From positions 62,001 through 126,000 of the forward strand of contig NZ_AUCT01000002.1 in the NCBI RefSeq assembly GCF_000429905.1: a stretch of 64,000 nucleotides of DNA, given 5' to 3'. The notes under the pieces are model-generated. The model was not told where the DNA came from. It searched no databases and saw nothing but the letters and a program-made list of their open reading frames with translations. Positions 9,566-18,033 of the stretch are shown in pieces. A program made the position numbers and the translations under genes. Position 1 is the first letter of the stretch, and every line of letters begins with the position of its first letter. This DNA comes from Desulfatibacillum aliphaticivorans DSM 15576. GTDB taxonomy: Bacteria > Desulfobacterota > Desulfobacteria > Desulfobacterales > Desulfatibacillaceae.

Positions 9566-9614
9566 CTCTACCCAACCTACTATTTTTACGTGAAAAGACG
9601 TAGGTTGGGTAGAG
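9566..9614. repeat. 15-bp perfect inverted repeat of the 'TTGGGTAGAGCTTGCGAAACCC' family
   Basis: The arms CTCTACCCAACCTAC (9566-9580) and its complement (9600-9614) are perfect, with a 19-nt loop. The right arm continues into AGCTTGCGAAACCCAAC. A related block occurs at 62862-62884 (GGGTAGAGCTTGCGAAACCC), and a degenerate relative lies at 9481-9515 (GTTGGGTTTCGAGAT with ATCTCAACCC). This is a dispersed palindromic repeat family of the kind common in intergenic DNA. Confidence 0.65.
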
Positions 9615-9817
9615 CTTGCGAAACCCAACAAATGCAGGCTGCAATCCCACGATGAGTTTACCAACGCCTAAATCGCTCGTCATCCCCGCGAGGGAGATCC
9701 GCTTTTCAGGAACGACCGCAAGCGGGGACCCAGCGTCATTTTTGCTTGGCGCCTAATAGGCCGCCTAATGATTTTTTCTCTTTTGATTGCAACTATATAT
9801 TCAAACCCGGTTGAGAA

Positions 9818-11188
9818 TCATGGCTTTAGGGAATCAATCCGGGCGACATAGTCCTTAATCTTGCATTTGCGCTCCAGGCCGGAGGCGGCCATATAGCGGA
9901 CCGTACCGAATATGGGGCGGCGGTTCCAGCCCCGGTCGTGCAGCCCGAAAATCCAACCCGCGCCGGCATAGGAATTAGGGTCCCTCCCGTCCAGGAAGTA
10001 CTTGTTGTTCAGATGAAGCAGGACGTCCCAGGCTTTTTGCGGCGTGGGCGACCACTCCAGAATTTTTTTGCCCCAGTACATGCGCATGTGGTTGTGCATG
10101 TATCCGGTGACGACCATTTCCCGCATGGCTGCATTCCAGTAGGGATCGTGTGTGTCGCAGGCTTCCAGTTGATCCGGGGTGTATAGGTGGTCGCGCGGGT
10201 CTTGGGCGCGCTCCTTTAGGGTCTTTTGCGCCCAAGTCGGAAGGCAGGCGTATTGGTCGTAGTTCGGGGTGAAGTGGACGAAGTTCATGGCAAGCTCCCG
10301 CCTGACGATGATCTGCTCCAGATAGGCGGCCTGCGCTTCAGGGTCCGCGTCTTTTAGATTTTTCACCTGCAGGGCCAGGGCGGCGGCGGACACCTGGCCG
10401 AAATGCAAATACGGCCCCATGCCGGACACGTCCGCCAAATCCGGCCGGTTGTGGTGACGGCTGTAATTGTCCAGGCTTTTTTGGATGAACTTATCCATGC
10501 GCTCTTGCGCGGCGGAGGCTCCGCCCTTGAAAAAGGCGGAAACGCCGGATGGATTTGCCTGCATGCCCAGGCTTTTCAATAGCGCAGCCGGATCGGACAG
10601 GTCCAGGCCCTGGATATCAAAATCCCGGAGCTTGTTTTTCAGGGCGTATTTTTCCGGGAGCAGCAAAAAATTGTCCAGCTCCCGGTTGATTTTAGGACGA
10701 ATGGTGCGGGCGGCCCACTCGGCCTTTTGGGAGGCGATGTTCACAGGAACGATGACGTCCGTCTCCACTTGGGCCACTTGGCAGGAGGCCTGGGCGGCGA
10801 CCTGGGCCCGCCACGCCTTTTGATGGCGCATGTACCCTTTGTCCGTCACGATCAAGGCGGCTTTCTTGCCCAGATCCAGGGAGGCCAGGGGCGGAGAGTT
10901 TTCCAAAACAACCAGGGGGATTCCCCTATCCCGCAATTGCCTTTGGGTTTCGGCCAGGCCTTCCAGCATGAACAGATAGTGGCGATAGTTGGCCTCGGGG
11001 TAGTTGACGGTCAGGCCGAAAACGACGACGACAGGCACGTCTAAATCGTTGGCCCGGCTGATAGCGAACTCCAGGGCCAGATTATGCTTGGCCCGCTGGG
11101 ATTGCTGCATCCAATAAAGAACGTAGGCCCCCTTTTGCCCGGGACGTTCGTTCAGCCTTCGAATGCGGGCGGCGTCGGTCTTGTGCAT
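9818..11188 (-). CDS. phr: Class II deoxyribodipyrimidine photolyase
   Basis: Light-driven repair enzyme that reverts cyclobutane pyrimidine dimers using FADH-; 456 residues, normal for class II. The N-terminal Rossmann part has the class II signature around residues 24-45 (LYWMQQSQRAKHNLALEFA). The C-terminal FAD domain has YAGAGWIFGLHDRGWNRRP and WGKKILEW. The gene begins 3 nt after the stop of the DUF523-DUF1722 gene, so the two form an operon. Its RBS (GGAT) is weak, which fits translational coupling. Confidence 0.93.
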   Translation of the reverse strand: MHKTDAARIRRLNERPGQKGAYVLYWMQQSQRAKHNLALEFAISRANDLDVPVVVVFGLTVNYPEANYRHYLFMLEGLAETQRQLRDRGIPLVVLENSPPLASLDLGKKAALIVTDKGYMRHQKAWRAQVAAQASCQVAQVETDVIVPVNIASQKAEWAARTIRPKINRELDNFLLLPEKYALKNKLRDFDIQGLDLSDPAALLKSLGMQANPSGVSAFFKGGASAAQERMDKFIQKSLDNYSRHHNRPDLADVSGMGPYLHFGQVSAAALALQVKNLKDADPEAQAAYLEQIIVRRELAMNFVHFTPNYDQYACLPTWAQKTLKERAQDPRDHLYTPDQLEACDTHDPYWNAAMREMVVTGYMHNHMRMYWGKKILEWSPTPQKAWDVLLHLNNKYFLDGRDPNSYAGAGWIFGLHDRGWNRRPIFGTVRYMAASGLERKCKIKDYVARIDSLKP

Positions 11189-11191
11189 GGC

Positions 11192-12142
11192 TTATCCGTG
11201 GTTGCGCAGGCCCAGCTCCAGGGGATGCGGATAAAGGTACAGTTGCTCCTTTAAGTAGGGTTGATCGTACTTACGAACAAAATGCTTGATCAGGGTGATA
11301 GGCACGATCAAAGGCACGGCGCCCTGGCGATACTGGTACATGAGCTCCAGCAATTCCTGCTTTTCGTCCGGGGATAGCTGTTTTTTGAAATAGCCCATCA
11401 TGTGTTGCAGCACGTTGATGTTCTTGGCGGGCGTGGTCTTGAGAGCCAGGGCCTGTGTGAGGATTTCAAGATAAGCCGGGAAGAAGTCCTCGGGCTTTTG
11501 CTCCCGGATTTTGGCCACCATGGGACCCATCTGGCGGTAATGCTGCTGGCTATGGGCCAAAATCAGGAGCTTGTGGCGTGTGTGGAAGTCCACCAGCTTG
11601 CCCGCGTCATAGCCGCCGGCGATCATGTCGCGCCAGCGTTTCATGACAAACACCCGGGTGATGAAATTCTCCCGCAGCCCGGGATCGTGCAGCCTGCCTT
11701 CGTCCTCCACGGGCAGCAGGGGGAAATGATCCTTGAACATCCGCGCCCAAATGCCCACTCCGTTCTTGCGGACCGTCTTATCCTCGCCGTATACGGCGAT
11801 CCGCTCCATGCCGCTGGACGGCGACCGGGTCTTGAAAATGTAGCCGCACAGATCTTCCTTTTCCAATTCCTTCAATTTTTCCACGCCCCATTCCTGCATC
11901 ATGGGGGTGAGGTCCCGGCGGGTTTTGTGGGTCATGAGCCGCGGGGCCGCGGGATCGCCTTCCAGGCGCATGGACTCCCTTGGGACGGGCATGCCGCATT
12001 CCATCTCCGGGCATACAGGAACGAAATCAAAATAATTGCCCAAGGTTTGGGTGATGTACCGGTCGTGCTTGTGGCCCCCGTCATAGCGGACTTTTTCGCC
12101 CATCAAGCACCGCGCGATTCCCATTTTTATTTTTTCGGTCAT
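11192..12142 (-). CDS. DUF523-DUF1722 fusion protein (YbbK/YbgA-like)
   Basis: 316 residues. The N-terminal DUF523 part spans about residues 1-150, with GIARCLMGEKVRYDGGHK, the VCPEMECGMPVPR loop and TRSPSSGM, which contain conserved Cys residues. The C-terminal DUF1722 part spans about 180-310 (VDFHTRHKLLILAHSQQHYR, with many His/Arg). Genes of this type often sit next to photolyases, as here, and are suspected to be linked to DNA damage or tRNA thiolation, but the biochemical role is not established. The RBS is weak. The 162-nt gap to the thioesterase gene upstream could hold its promoter. Confidence 0.88.
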   Translation of the reverse strand: MTEKIKMGIARCLMGEKVRYDGGHKHDRYITQTLGNYFDFVPVCPEMECGMPVPRESMRLEGDPAAPRLMTHKTRRDLTPMMQEWGVEKLKELEKEDLCGYIFKTRSPSSGMERIAVYGEDKTVRKNGVGIWARMFKDHFPLLPVEDEGRLHDPGLRENFITRVFVMKRWRDMIAGGYDAGKLVDFHTRHKLLILAHSQQHYRQMGPMVAKIREQKPEDFFPAYLEILTQALALKTTPAKNINVLQHMMGYFKKQLSPDEKQELLELMYQYRQGAVPLIVPITLIKHFVRKYDQPYLKEQLYLYPHPLELGLRNHG

Positions 12143-12303
12143 GATAGAACGCCCCGTTTGAGTGTGAGTTGTTGTGAATCATGATACATAGGTTTAGGGC
12201 GCAGATCAAATAATGTTCTGAATACTAACGGCACAAGAGCTGCGAAGGCGTCGAATAGATTGTTATCGTTATGAAATAGGGGGCGTCCGATTCAATCAGG
12301 ATT

Positions 12304-12735
12304 CTAACGAACAAGGTCCTTTTTGGGCACCACAGCCATGGTGAAGATGGCCAGGGCGGTCATTTTTTCTTCATCGCCGTTTACGTCATACACCCGGCTT
12401 TCCGTAACCATGATTTTTCTGCCGCTGCGGATGACCTCGGACCGGCAAACCAGGCTGTCCCCGTGGGCGGGCGCCAGAAAATTAATCTTGAACTCAATGG
12501 TAAGGATCTGATTCTCCTCCCCGGCCAAGGTAAAAGCGGAATACCCGGCGGTGTGATCCGCCAGGGTGGAAACAGCGCCCGCGTGGACGAAGCCGTCTTG
12601 CTGACGATGGTTTTCCGTAATGACCATGCGGGATTCAAACTTGCCGTCGGAGCTGGAGACGGCTTCCATGCCAATGTATTTTGTAAAGCCCTGGGAAAAA
12701 TCCCCCATCAGAAATTCTTGATATTTTGCATCCAT
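12304..12735 (-). CDS. PaaI-type hotdog-fold thioesterase
   Basis: 143 residues, a single hotdog domain. The PaaI/YdiI-type active-site stretch is visible at about residues 43-66 (QQDGFVHAGAVSTLADHTAG), including the HAG motif and the acidic residue of the central helix. The strand ILTIEFKINFLAPA follows. Members hydrolyse acyl- or aryl-CoA thioesters in the cytoplasm; the substrate here is unknown. It is a stand-alone gene with no strong RBS and a repeat-rich upstream region. Confidence 0.85.
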   Translation of the reverse strand: MDAKYQEFLMGDFSQGFTKYIGMEAVSSSDGKFESRMVITENHRQQDGFVHAGAVSTLADHTAGYSAFTLAGEENQILTIEFKINFLAPAHGDSLVCRSEVIRSGRKIMVTESRVYDVNGDEEKMTALAIFTMAVVPKKDLVR

Positions 12736-13424
12736 GATTGCTTTTTTCGCCTGCCATTGGGTTTGGTGATGAAAAAAAATGGGTCCGCAGCCCTATGTGT
12801 TTGTCCGATCGTGCAATGATAGCATTAAACGGAGGGGGGCGCCACCTTGTTGATTGGGGGATTGGAAAACGAAATGTCCAGGGTGCAGGGAGCGCGCGAT
12901 TGCATGCGAGGAGACCGCGTAACCACGAAAAAGTGGTTTTTCACCCAACCATTTCTTTCCTTTTCAAGGAACGTTTTAGGTTTGCACAAAGTGTGCGTTC
13001 GCACCCTGGCAGGATACTGCGCTGCCAGGGCCACCCAAAAAACTCAAACGCGGGAACCTTCCCAACTACGGGCGCGGGGACCGCGCGACTACGTGAAAAC
13101 GATTTCTAAATGGATTTGCGCCCGCCGGGCATCCTCAAATCCTGTAATCATGCAGGTCGCTCCTTCTGTGCTATCGCACCCAGGCAACATACTGCCGTTG
13201 CCTGGGCCACCCTAAAACCACGGACGAGGGGACCGCCTAACTACCGGGCGCAGCAAGCGACGCCCATACGGCGAGGAGGCCGCGTGACTACAAAAAACGG
13301 TTTTGGACAAGCTCTTTCGGCCGCCGACCATCCCCAATTTCAACATACATTTTAGGTGGCCCTTATTGGCCTGGCGGCCCCCGGCATTGCATGCCGCGGC
13401 TGGCAAAAAGACTTCTTTGTTGCG
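12736..13424. repeat. Structured repeat cluster (hairpins with compensatory changes plus a GACCGCGTGACTAC box)
   Basis: Gene-free. Two hairpins have the same layout: 13004-13012/13022-13030 (CCCTGGCAG with CTGCCAGGG) and 13179-13187/13198-13206 (CCCAGGCAA with TTGCCTGGG). They differ at two base pairs in a compensatory way, while the loops keep ATACTGC. A box resembling GGGGACCGCGTGACTAC recurs at about 12909-12926, 13077-13092, 13229-13244 and 13274-13291. A third hairpin of the family lies at 58860-58886. Overlapping short reading frames here look like products of the repeats. No transposase or RNA gene was recognised. Confidence 0.7.
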
Positions 13425-16178
13425 TCAATCAATCCAATCGTCGGGCTGATCCGCATCCAGGATGTCATGGGGCCGGACCAGTTCCGCACTGTGTTCTCGG
13501 GCGGAAGGCGGGCCGGACGTTTGAGCTTCCGCCTGCTCATACGAGTGAACGGCTGCGCGTTTCGAGTCTTTTGCAGGTTTTCCGTTCCGGCCGGAGGAGC
13601 CTTGGATGAGGGCCGCCAAACGGCTGACAACGGACTTCATTTGTTCGGCCTGAGCGTTCATCTGCTGGGATGCGGAGGCGGATTCCTCGGCGCTGGAGGC
13701 GTTCTGCTGGGTGACCTGTTCCATCTCCCCCACGGCCTTGCTGACGGATTCAATGCCCCGAGCCTGCTCGTCCGAGGCGGCGGCTATCTCCTCCACGATC
13801 TTCCCCACTTTGGAGGCCGTGTTGGACACTTCCATGAAGGCATCGTTGGCGTCTTTGACCAGGTCGGCCCCCTCCGCCACCTTTTTGACAGTCCCCTCAA
13901 TAAGGCCGGCCGTGTTTCCGGCCGCCTGGGCGGCCCTTGTCGCCAGGTTGCGCACTTCCCCGGCTACGACGGCGAAACCGGCGCCCGCCTCCCCGGCCCT
14001 GGCCGCTTCCACGGCCGCGTTCAAGGCCAGCAAATTGGTTTGAAAAGCGATTTCATCGATGGTTTTGATGATCTTGGACGTCTCGCCGCTGACCTTGGCG
14101 ATCTCCTCGATGGAATAGGTAAGCTCGCCCATGGAGGCGTTGGCCATGGCCACCACCTGCCCTGCTTCCTGCATGAGGGCGTTCGCCTGATTAGCGCTTT
14201 CGGCGTTTTGCCGGGTGGCGGCGGTCATTTCTTCTATAAACGAGGAGGTCTGCTCCAAAGAAGCGGCCTGCTGGGACGCGCCTTCGGCCAGGGACTGGCT
14301 GGCGGAGGAAACCTGACAGGAGGCGGAGGAGACCTCCTCCGCGCCCTGGTTAAGCCCTTCGATGGCCTGGTTGATGGGCTTGGTGATGTAACGGGTGACC
14401 AAAAAAGCCACCACAACAACGGCGGCAAAGCTAAACAGCGCAATAAGGCCCATCAGCCCCATGATGGCTTTGGACGAGGAAAAGGCCTCGTCTTCGTTGA
14501 TCTCAGCCACCAAGGCCCAGGCCGTGTCGCCGAACTTGATAGGCGTATAAGCGCAAAGCACGGAGTCTCCCCTGTAATTCGGAAAGACGCCTTTGCCGGT
14601 TTGGCCCGACAGGGCCGCCCTTGCGCCCGGCGCGTCCACGCTTCCGGCTTGCGGATTGGCGAACGAAGCGGTTAAGGAGCGATTGACCGGGTCCAGAAAG
14701 GAGTCGGACCGCATCAGCTTATCCGCTCCCACCAGATAGGTTTCGCCGGTCTCGCCCATGCCTTGCCTTTTGGTCATGATCGCATTGACGGCCTCCTGAG
14801 ACAATTGCAGGGCCACCACCATTTCAAGCCGCTCGTTGCGGATCAAGGGTTGGGCCATGAAAGCGGCGGGCGCGCCTTTGGAGGGGGCGTAGGGCTGAAA
14901 GTCCGCAAAGGAGAATTGTCTGGTTTTCAATACTTTTCGCGTCAGCTTGCCCAGGCCGGAGTCTGCGAATTCGCCGTTGATGATGTTGGTTCCGTAATCC
15001 GCTTCCCTGGCTACGGTGTAAAACACATCGCCTTTCGGGTGGATTAAAAAAAGGTCGTAATACCCCAGTTGATCCACGAATTTGGAGAAGTAATCCCGGG
15101 CTTCGCCATTCGCGACGCCGGCGATAGCCTCCTTTAGATTGATTTTGGAGACTGCCGCCCAGTTCAGGCCCTGGATGGGCAGAGGATCGTAGGCCGTCAT
15201 GACCAGCTTGCCGGTGCTGTCCGTAAACACATTTTGGCCGGACTCCCCCTTTAGGGCGGCTTCAATATAGGGCGTGGATATGGGATGGCCCACCACGTAT
15301 TTTCCATCGCCCATGGTTTTCATGTCGCTGCGAAAGGAGGTTTGGTCTCCGATCCTGCCCACGAGGTAGGACTCGCCGCTGACGCCCATTCCCGCCCGCT
15401 GCTGCATGATGGCGTTGATTTTTTCCGTGGGAATGCGAAAGGCCACGTAGCCTTGCAACTCCCCCATTTGATTGACCAGCTTGGCGGCCGTAAAGGCGGC
15501 CGGTTTGCCGCCGGAAGGAGCGTAGGGCTCGAAATCCCCCACGCAGGCGGCGTTGTTTTCGGAAGCCTTGGCTTGCACGAACGCCTTGCCCAAGGGGGAG
15601 TCCTTCAGGCCGTTTTCCAGGATGTTCCGGCCAAGGTCCGCGCCTTTGGCCGTGGAGTAAATGATGTCTCCGTTCTTCCGGATAAGCAGCAAGTCGTACC
15701 ACCCGTTGGCCTCAGCCATGGCCTTCATGCGTACGTCGTATCGTTTGACAGTGCCTTTATATTCGAGGGATTCCAGGTCGTTGTCAAAGGCCTCCAGGAT
15801 GGCGTCCATCTCAATCAGAGCGTCCATGGTGTAGGGATCGCTTTTAAGGACGTTCATCTGGGAGATCATGCCTTCCATGTATTCCATGATGTTGGTGCGT
15901 TTTAACTCCTGGGCCGTGGACAGCTTGGCGAAGGCGGCGTCTTTCAGGCTTTCCACGGTTTCCATGAGCACGCCCATGTCGGCTTGACGCGCTGAAAAGA
16001 AATCCTCCAACTGGGATTTTTTGATTTCCCGAACGCTTTCCAAAGAGCGATAGGCCTGCTTTTCCAATGCCTTGCCGGACTTATACAGAGAAACGCCCCC
16101 CACGAGGCCGAATGGGATCAAACCCACCGCCAAAAACGCAACGGCCAGTTTGACGCCCAGATTGATCTTGTCAAACAT
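13425..16178 (-). CDS. Methyl-accepting chemotaxis protein with duplicated sensor module
   Basis: 917 residues, start preceded by AAAGGAG. There is one N-terminal membrane helix (about 10-30) and a very large periplasmic region to about residue 590. A second helix (GLMGLIALFSFAAVVVVAFLV), a HAMP-like linker and a cytoplasmic signalling domain follow. The signalling tip has EIAFQTNLLALNAAVEAAR and AGEGFAVVAGEVR-like residues. The sensor region holds two related units (about 150-275 and 360-480), each with WYDL/YYDLFLI, a GDIIYST/GDVFYTV strand, FxPYAPS and MGxxGE(S/T)YLVG, showing an internal duplication. The ligand is unknown. The C-terminus is long and ends in DDWID, possibly a CheR/CheB tether. 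CheW follows on the same strand upstream. Confidence 0.9.
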   Translation of the reverse strand: MFDKINLGVKLAVAFLAVGLIPFGLVGGVSLYKSGKALEKQAYRSLESVREIKKSQLEDFFSARQADMGVLMETVESLKDAAFAKLSTAQELKRTNIMEYMEGMISQMNVLKSDPYTMDALIEMDAILEAFDNDLESLEYKGTVKRYDVRMKAMAEANGWYDLLLIRKNGDIIYSTAKGADLGRNILENGLKDSPLGKAFVQAKASENNAACVGDFEPYAPSGGKPAAFTAAKLVNQMGELQGYVAFRIPTEKINAIMQQRAGMGVSGESYLVGRIGDQTSFRSDMKTMGDGKYVVGHPISTPYIEAALKGESGQNVFTDSTGKLVMTAYDPLPIQGLNWAAVSKINLKEAIAGVANGEARDYFSKFVDQLGYYDLFLIHPKGDVFYTVAREADYGTNIINGEFADSGLGKLTRKVLKTRQFSFADFQPYAPSKGAPAAFMAQPLIRNERLEMVVALQLSQEAVNAIMTKRQGMGETGETYLVGADKLMRSDSFLDPVNRSLTASFANPQAGSVDAPGARAALSGQTGKGVFPNYRGDSVLCAYTPIKFGDTAWALVAEINEDEAFSSSKAIMGLMGLIALFSFAAVVVVAFLVTRYITKPINQAIEGLNQGAEEVSSASCQVSSASQSLAEGASQQAASLEQTSSFIEEMTAATRQNAESANQANALMQEAGQVVAMANASMGELTYSIEEIAKVSGETSKIIKTIDEIAFQTNLLALNAAVEAARAGEAGAGFAVVAGEVRNLATRAAQAAGNTAGLIEGTVKKVAEGADLVKDANDAFMEVSNTASKVGKIVEEIAAASDEQARGIESVSKAVGEMEQVTQQNASSAEESASASQQMNAQAEQMKSVVSRLAALIQGSSGRNGKPAKDSKRAAVHSYEQAEAQTSGPPSAREHSAELVRPHDILDADQPDDWID

Positions 16179-16435
16179 TATGCATCTCCTTTATCGAGCT
16201 TGGGAACGGCGCCTGCCGGCGCTAATTCGCCGGACAAAATCTTCCGATCGATGAAAAATCGGGCCGTAAAATACGCTGCAAACCGGGTCGAACTGGATAG
16301 TAAATGGAAATACGGGCAAACAGGGTGCAAATTCAATGCCGTTAAACGCATTAGAGGGCTTGAAACAAAGGATTTTTTACAGATGATTCGCCCGTGATCG
16401 GACGGATAACGGATGCATGGTGCAGGGGCGGAGAT
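16179..16435. other. Upstream region of the chemoreceptor gene
   Basis: Non-coding apart from a 114-codon minus-strand frame with no domain features, poor codon quality and overlap with the terminator, which I do not accept as a gene. It should carry the promoter of the chemoreceptor gene on the minus strand. Confidence 0.4.
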
Positions 16436-16467
16436 AAAAAAAAACTCCCCGCCTGAAAGACGGGGAG
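16436..16467 (-). terminator. Rho-independent terminator after cheW
   Basis: Stem CTCCCCG (16445-16451) with CGGGGAG (16461-16467) and a 9-nt loop. On the minus strand it is followed by about nine T. It lies 87 nt beyond the cheW stop codon and separates cheW from the chemoreceptor gene. Confidence 0.8.
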
Positions 16468-16553
16468 CAGATTGCAAAAAAGGGTGTGCGCGAAGGCGTG
16501 ATTTCTTTTTGAAGCCAAGCATGGGTCCGGCTTGGCTTTATGCAGATGGAAGA

Positions 16554-17066
16554 TCAGGCGGCGCTTTGCAGCATGCCCACTTCCTCGGCGCTCAGAACCT
16601 TATCGATATGGAGCAGAATCTTGACGCCGCCCTCCATTTTGGCCATGCCCAGGATGTAATCCGTATTGAGTTTGGCGCCGAAAGTCGGGGTGGGTTCAAT
16701 GTCTTCGGCCCGGATGTTTAGCACTTCGGAGACGGAGTCCACGACGATTCCGATTTGCACGGTTCCGCCTTCGGAAGCGATTTCCACCACAATGATGCAA
16801 GTGCGCTCGGTATAATCAATGCCTTCAATCCCAAACCGGAGGCGCAGGTCCACAATAGGGATGACCTTGCCCCGCAGGTTGATGACGCCCTTGACGAAAT
16901 CCGGGGTTTGGGGAACGGTGGTCACGGGCATCATGCCGATGATTTCCCGGATTTTAAGAATGCCTATGCCGTACTCCTCCTCCGCCAGGGTAAAGGTGAG
17001 ATATTTGCCTTCGTGGTCGGACATCGCCTGGGTTGCTGCGTTCATTGCCTGGATTTCCTTGGACAT
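16554..17066 (-). CDS. cheW: Chemotaxis coupling protein CheW
   Basis: 170 residues. It is the cytoplasmic adaptor that connects chemoreceptors with the kinase CheA. A CheW beta-barrel fills residues 20-165, with LTFTLAEEEYGIGILKIREIIG, the VKGVINLRGKVIPIVDLRLRFG core, and LLHIDKVL near the end. The start at 17064-17066 (MSKEIQ) has GGAGGAAAC just upstream; the longer frame to 17087 has no RBS. It is flanked by the response regulator (78 nt upstream) and the chemoreceptor downstream. No cheA is in the window, so the partner kinase is elsewhere. Confidence 0.93.
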   Translation of the reverse strand: MSKEIQAMNAATQAMSDHEGKYLTFTLAEEEYGIGILKIREIIGMMPVTTVPQTPDFVKGVINLRGKVIPIVDLRLRFGIEGIDYTERTCIIVVEIASEGGTVQIGIVVDSVSEVLNIRAEDIEPTPTFGAKLNTDYILGMAKMEGGVKILLHIDKVLSAEEVGMLQSAA

Positions 17067-17144
17067 GTTTCCTCCATTCACAGCCATCGCCGCCCGGCGC
17101 CAAGTTTTAGGCCGGGCGTTTCTTTGGATTGATGTTATAAATCT

Positions 17145-17612
17145 TTATTGTTTGGAGCCCGGAGCATCTTTAATCAGGCCCAGATCCTGCATTGTGCTTA
17201 AAAGAGCCTCTCTTTTGATGGGTTTGACAAGATACCCGTCGCATTGCTCCCGGAACGCCTTCATAATGCTATGGGTGTCGTCCAAGGCCGTGGTCATGAT
17301 GATTCTCGCGCCCTGGCCCGGCCGGATTCCATTTCTGATTTCCGTTTCCCGGATGGATTTCAGCACTTCCTGTCCGTCCATCTCAGGCATCATGACATCC
17401 AGGCAAATCAAATCGTAGGGCTCTTTTTTCAGCATGGACATATAAAAGGCTTTCACCGCTTCGGCGCCGTCCACGGCCAGATCCACCTCTCCATAAGCGG
17501 ACAAATGCTTAAACAGCAGCTTGCGTCCCACAAAGTCGTCTTCGACAACGAGAATTTTCAGCCCCCCGGCGGTTTCGGGGCGCTGTTCCTGATTTAACAA
17601 CCCGTTCTCCAT
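17145..17612 (-). CDS. Stand-alone receiver-domain response regulator (CheY-like)
   Basis: 155 residues consisting of a receiver domain with no output domain. Visible are the acidic pocket (ILVVEDDFVG), the phospho-acceptor Asp in YDLICLDVMMPEMDG, the conserved Thr (MTTALD) and Lys (YLVKPIKRE). The N-terminus has a 20-residue polar extension. The start at 17610-17612 (MENGLL) follows AAAGGAGACG. It is probably co-transcribed with cheW and acts in the same chemosensory pathway, by inference from position. Confidence 0.9.
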   Translation of the reverse strand: MENGLLNQEQRPETAGGLKILVVEDDFVGRKLLFKHLSAYGEVDLAVDGAEAVKAFYMSMLKKEPYDLICLDVMMPEMDGQEVLKSIRETEIRNGIRPGQGARIIMTTALDDTHSIMKAFREQCDGYLVKPIKREALLSTMQDLGLIKDAPGSKQ

Positions 17613-17900
17613 GGTTGCGTCTCCTTTACCGGATGCCATCCATTGCGAATGAACCGTCAAAGCTCTGACAGATCCACGCCGGCCCAGGGGCGGCCGGACT
17701 TTTTTACGAAAGCAGTTTCTTCAGCGGTTCATATTTTCCGCCTTCCCGGTTTTACGGGAGGCCTTTGATCAATTCCATTTGTAACAACATAGATTTTTGC
17801 CTCGGTATTTATCGCTTTGGGAATTATGCAATATTAATACCGAAACCTGAGAAGAAATGACAAAAAATCGTTTAGCGGGAAGAAAATGCGGCTAAGCAAG
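17613..17900. other. Upstream region of the response-regulator gene
   Basis: No gene seen. It contains A/T-rich stretches that could hold the minus-strand promoter of the response regulator-cheW pair. No clear operator was found. Confidence 0.4.
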
Positions 17901-17945
17901 AAAAAACCCGCACAGCCAAAAAACTCCGGCTGTGCGGGAAAAAAT
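17901..17945 (-). terminator. Rho-independent terminator after the FAD/NAD oxidoreductase gene
   Basis: A perfect 11-bp stem CCCGCACAGCC/GGCTGTGCGGG (17907-17917 with 17928-17938), flanked by A6 on the left and A7 on the right. On the minus strand it is followed by T6. It ends transcription about 95 nt after the oxidoreductase stop. Confidence 0.85.
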
Positions 17946-18033
17946 TTAAGGGAAGGCCGTCAGGCGCAAAACGCCGGAAAGGCTGCTTGGGCGCCTGAAT
18001 CTGTTCAGGCCTTTTTTTTAGCGGCTGATAAAA

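Larger units (their letters stand above)
9071..9817. other. Repeat-rich gene-free region
   Basis: About 750 bp between the MBL-rhodanese gene and the photolyase gene. It has no credible reading frame. It holds inverted repeat copy A, the 9566-9614 palindrome, the degenerate palindrome at 9481-9515, and short blocks such as CCCCGTTTCCGGGA (also at about 62680) and GACCGCAAGCGGGGA. The promoter of the MBL-rhodanese gene should lie near 9071-9200 on the minus strand. Confidence 0.6.

Noticed and set aside
12738..13406. Short overlapping frames in the repeat cluster
   Set aside because: They translate palindromic repeats, lack RBS and overlap each other on both strands.
13356..14675. 439-codon plus-strand reading frame
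   Set aside because: Antisense shadow of the chemoreceptor gene; low-complexity Gly/His-rich product.
16178..16522. 114-codon minus-strand frame upstream of the chemoreceptor gene
   Set aside because: Spans a terminator and has no recognisable features.
17993..18019. Plus-oriented hairpin GCCTGAA/TTCAGGC followed by T8
   Set aside because: No plus-strand gene precedes it; the minus-strand terminator at 17901-17945 better explains the gene end.
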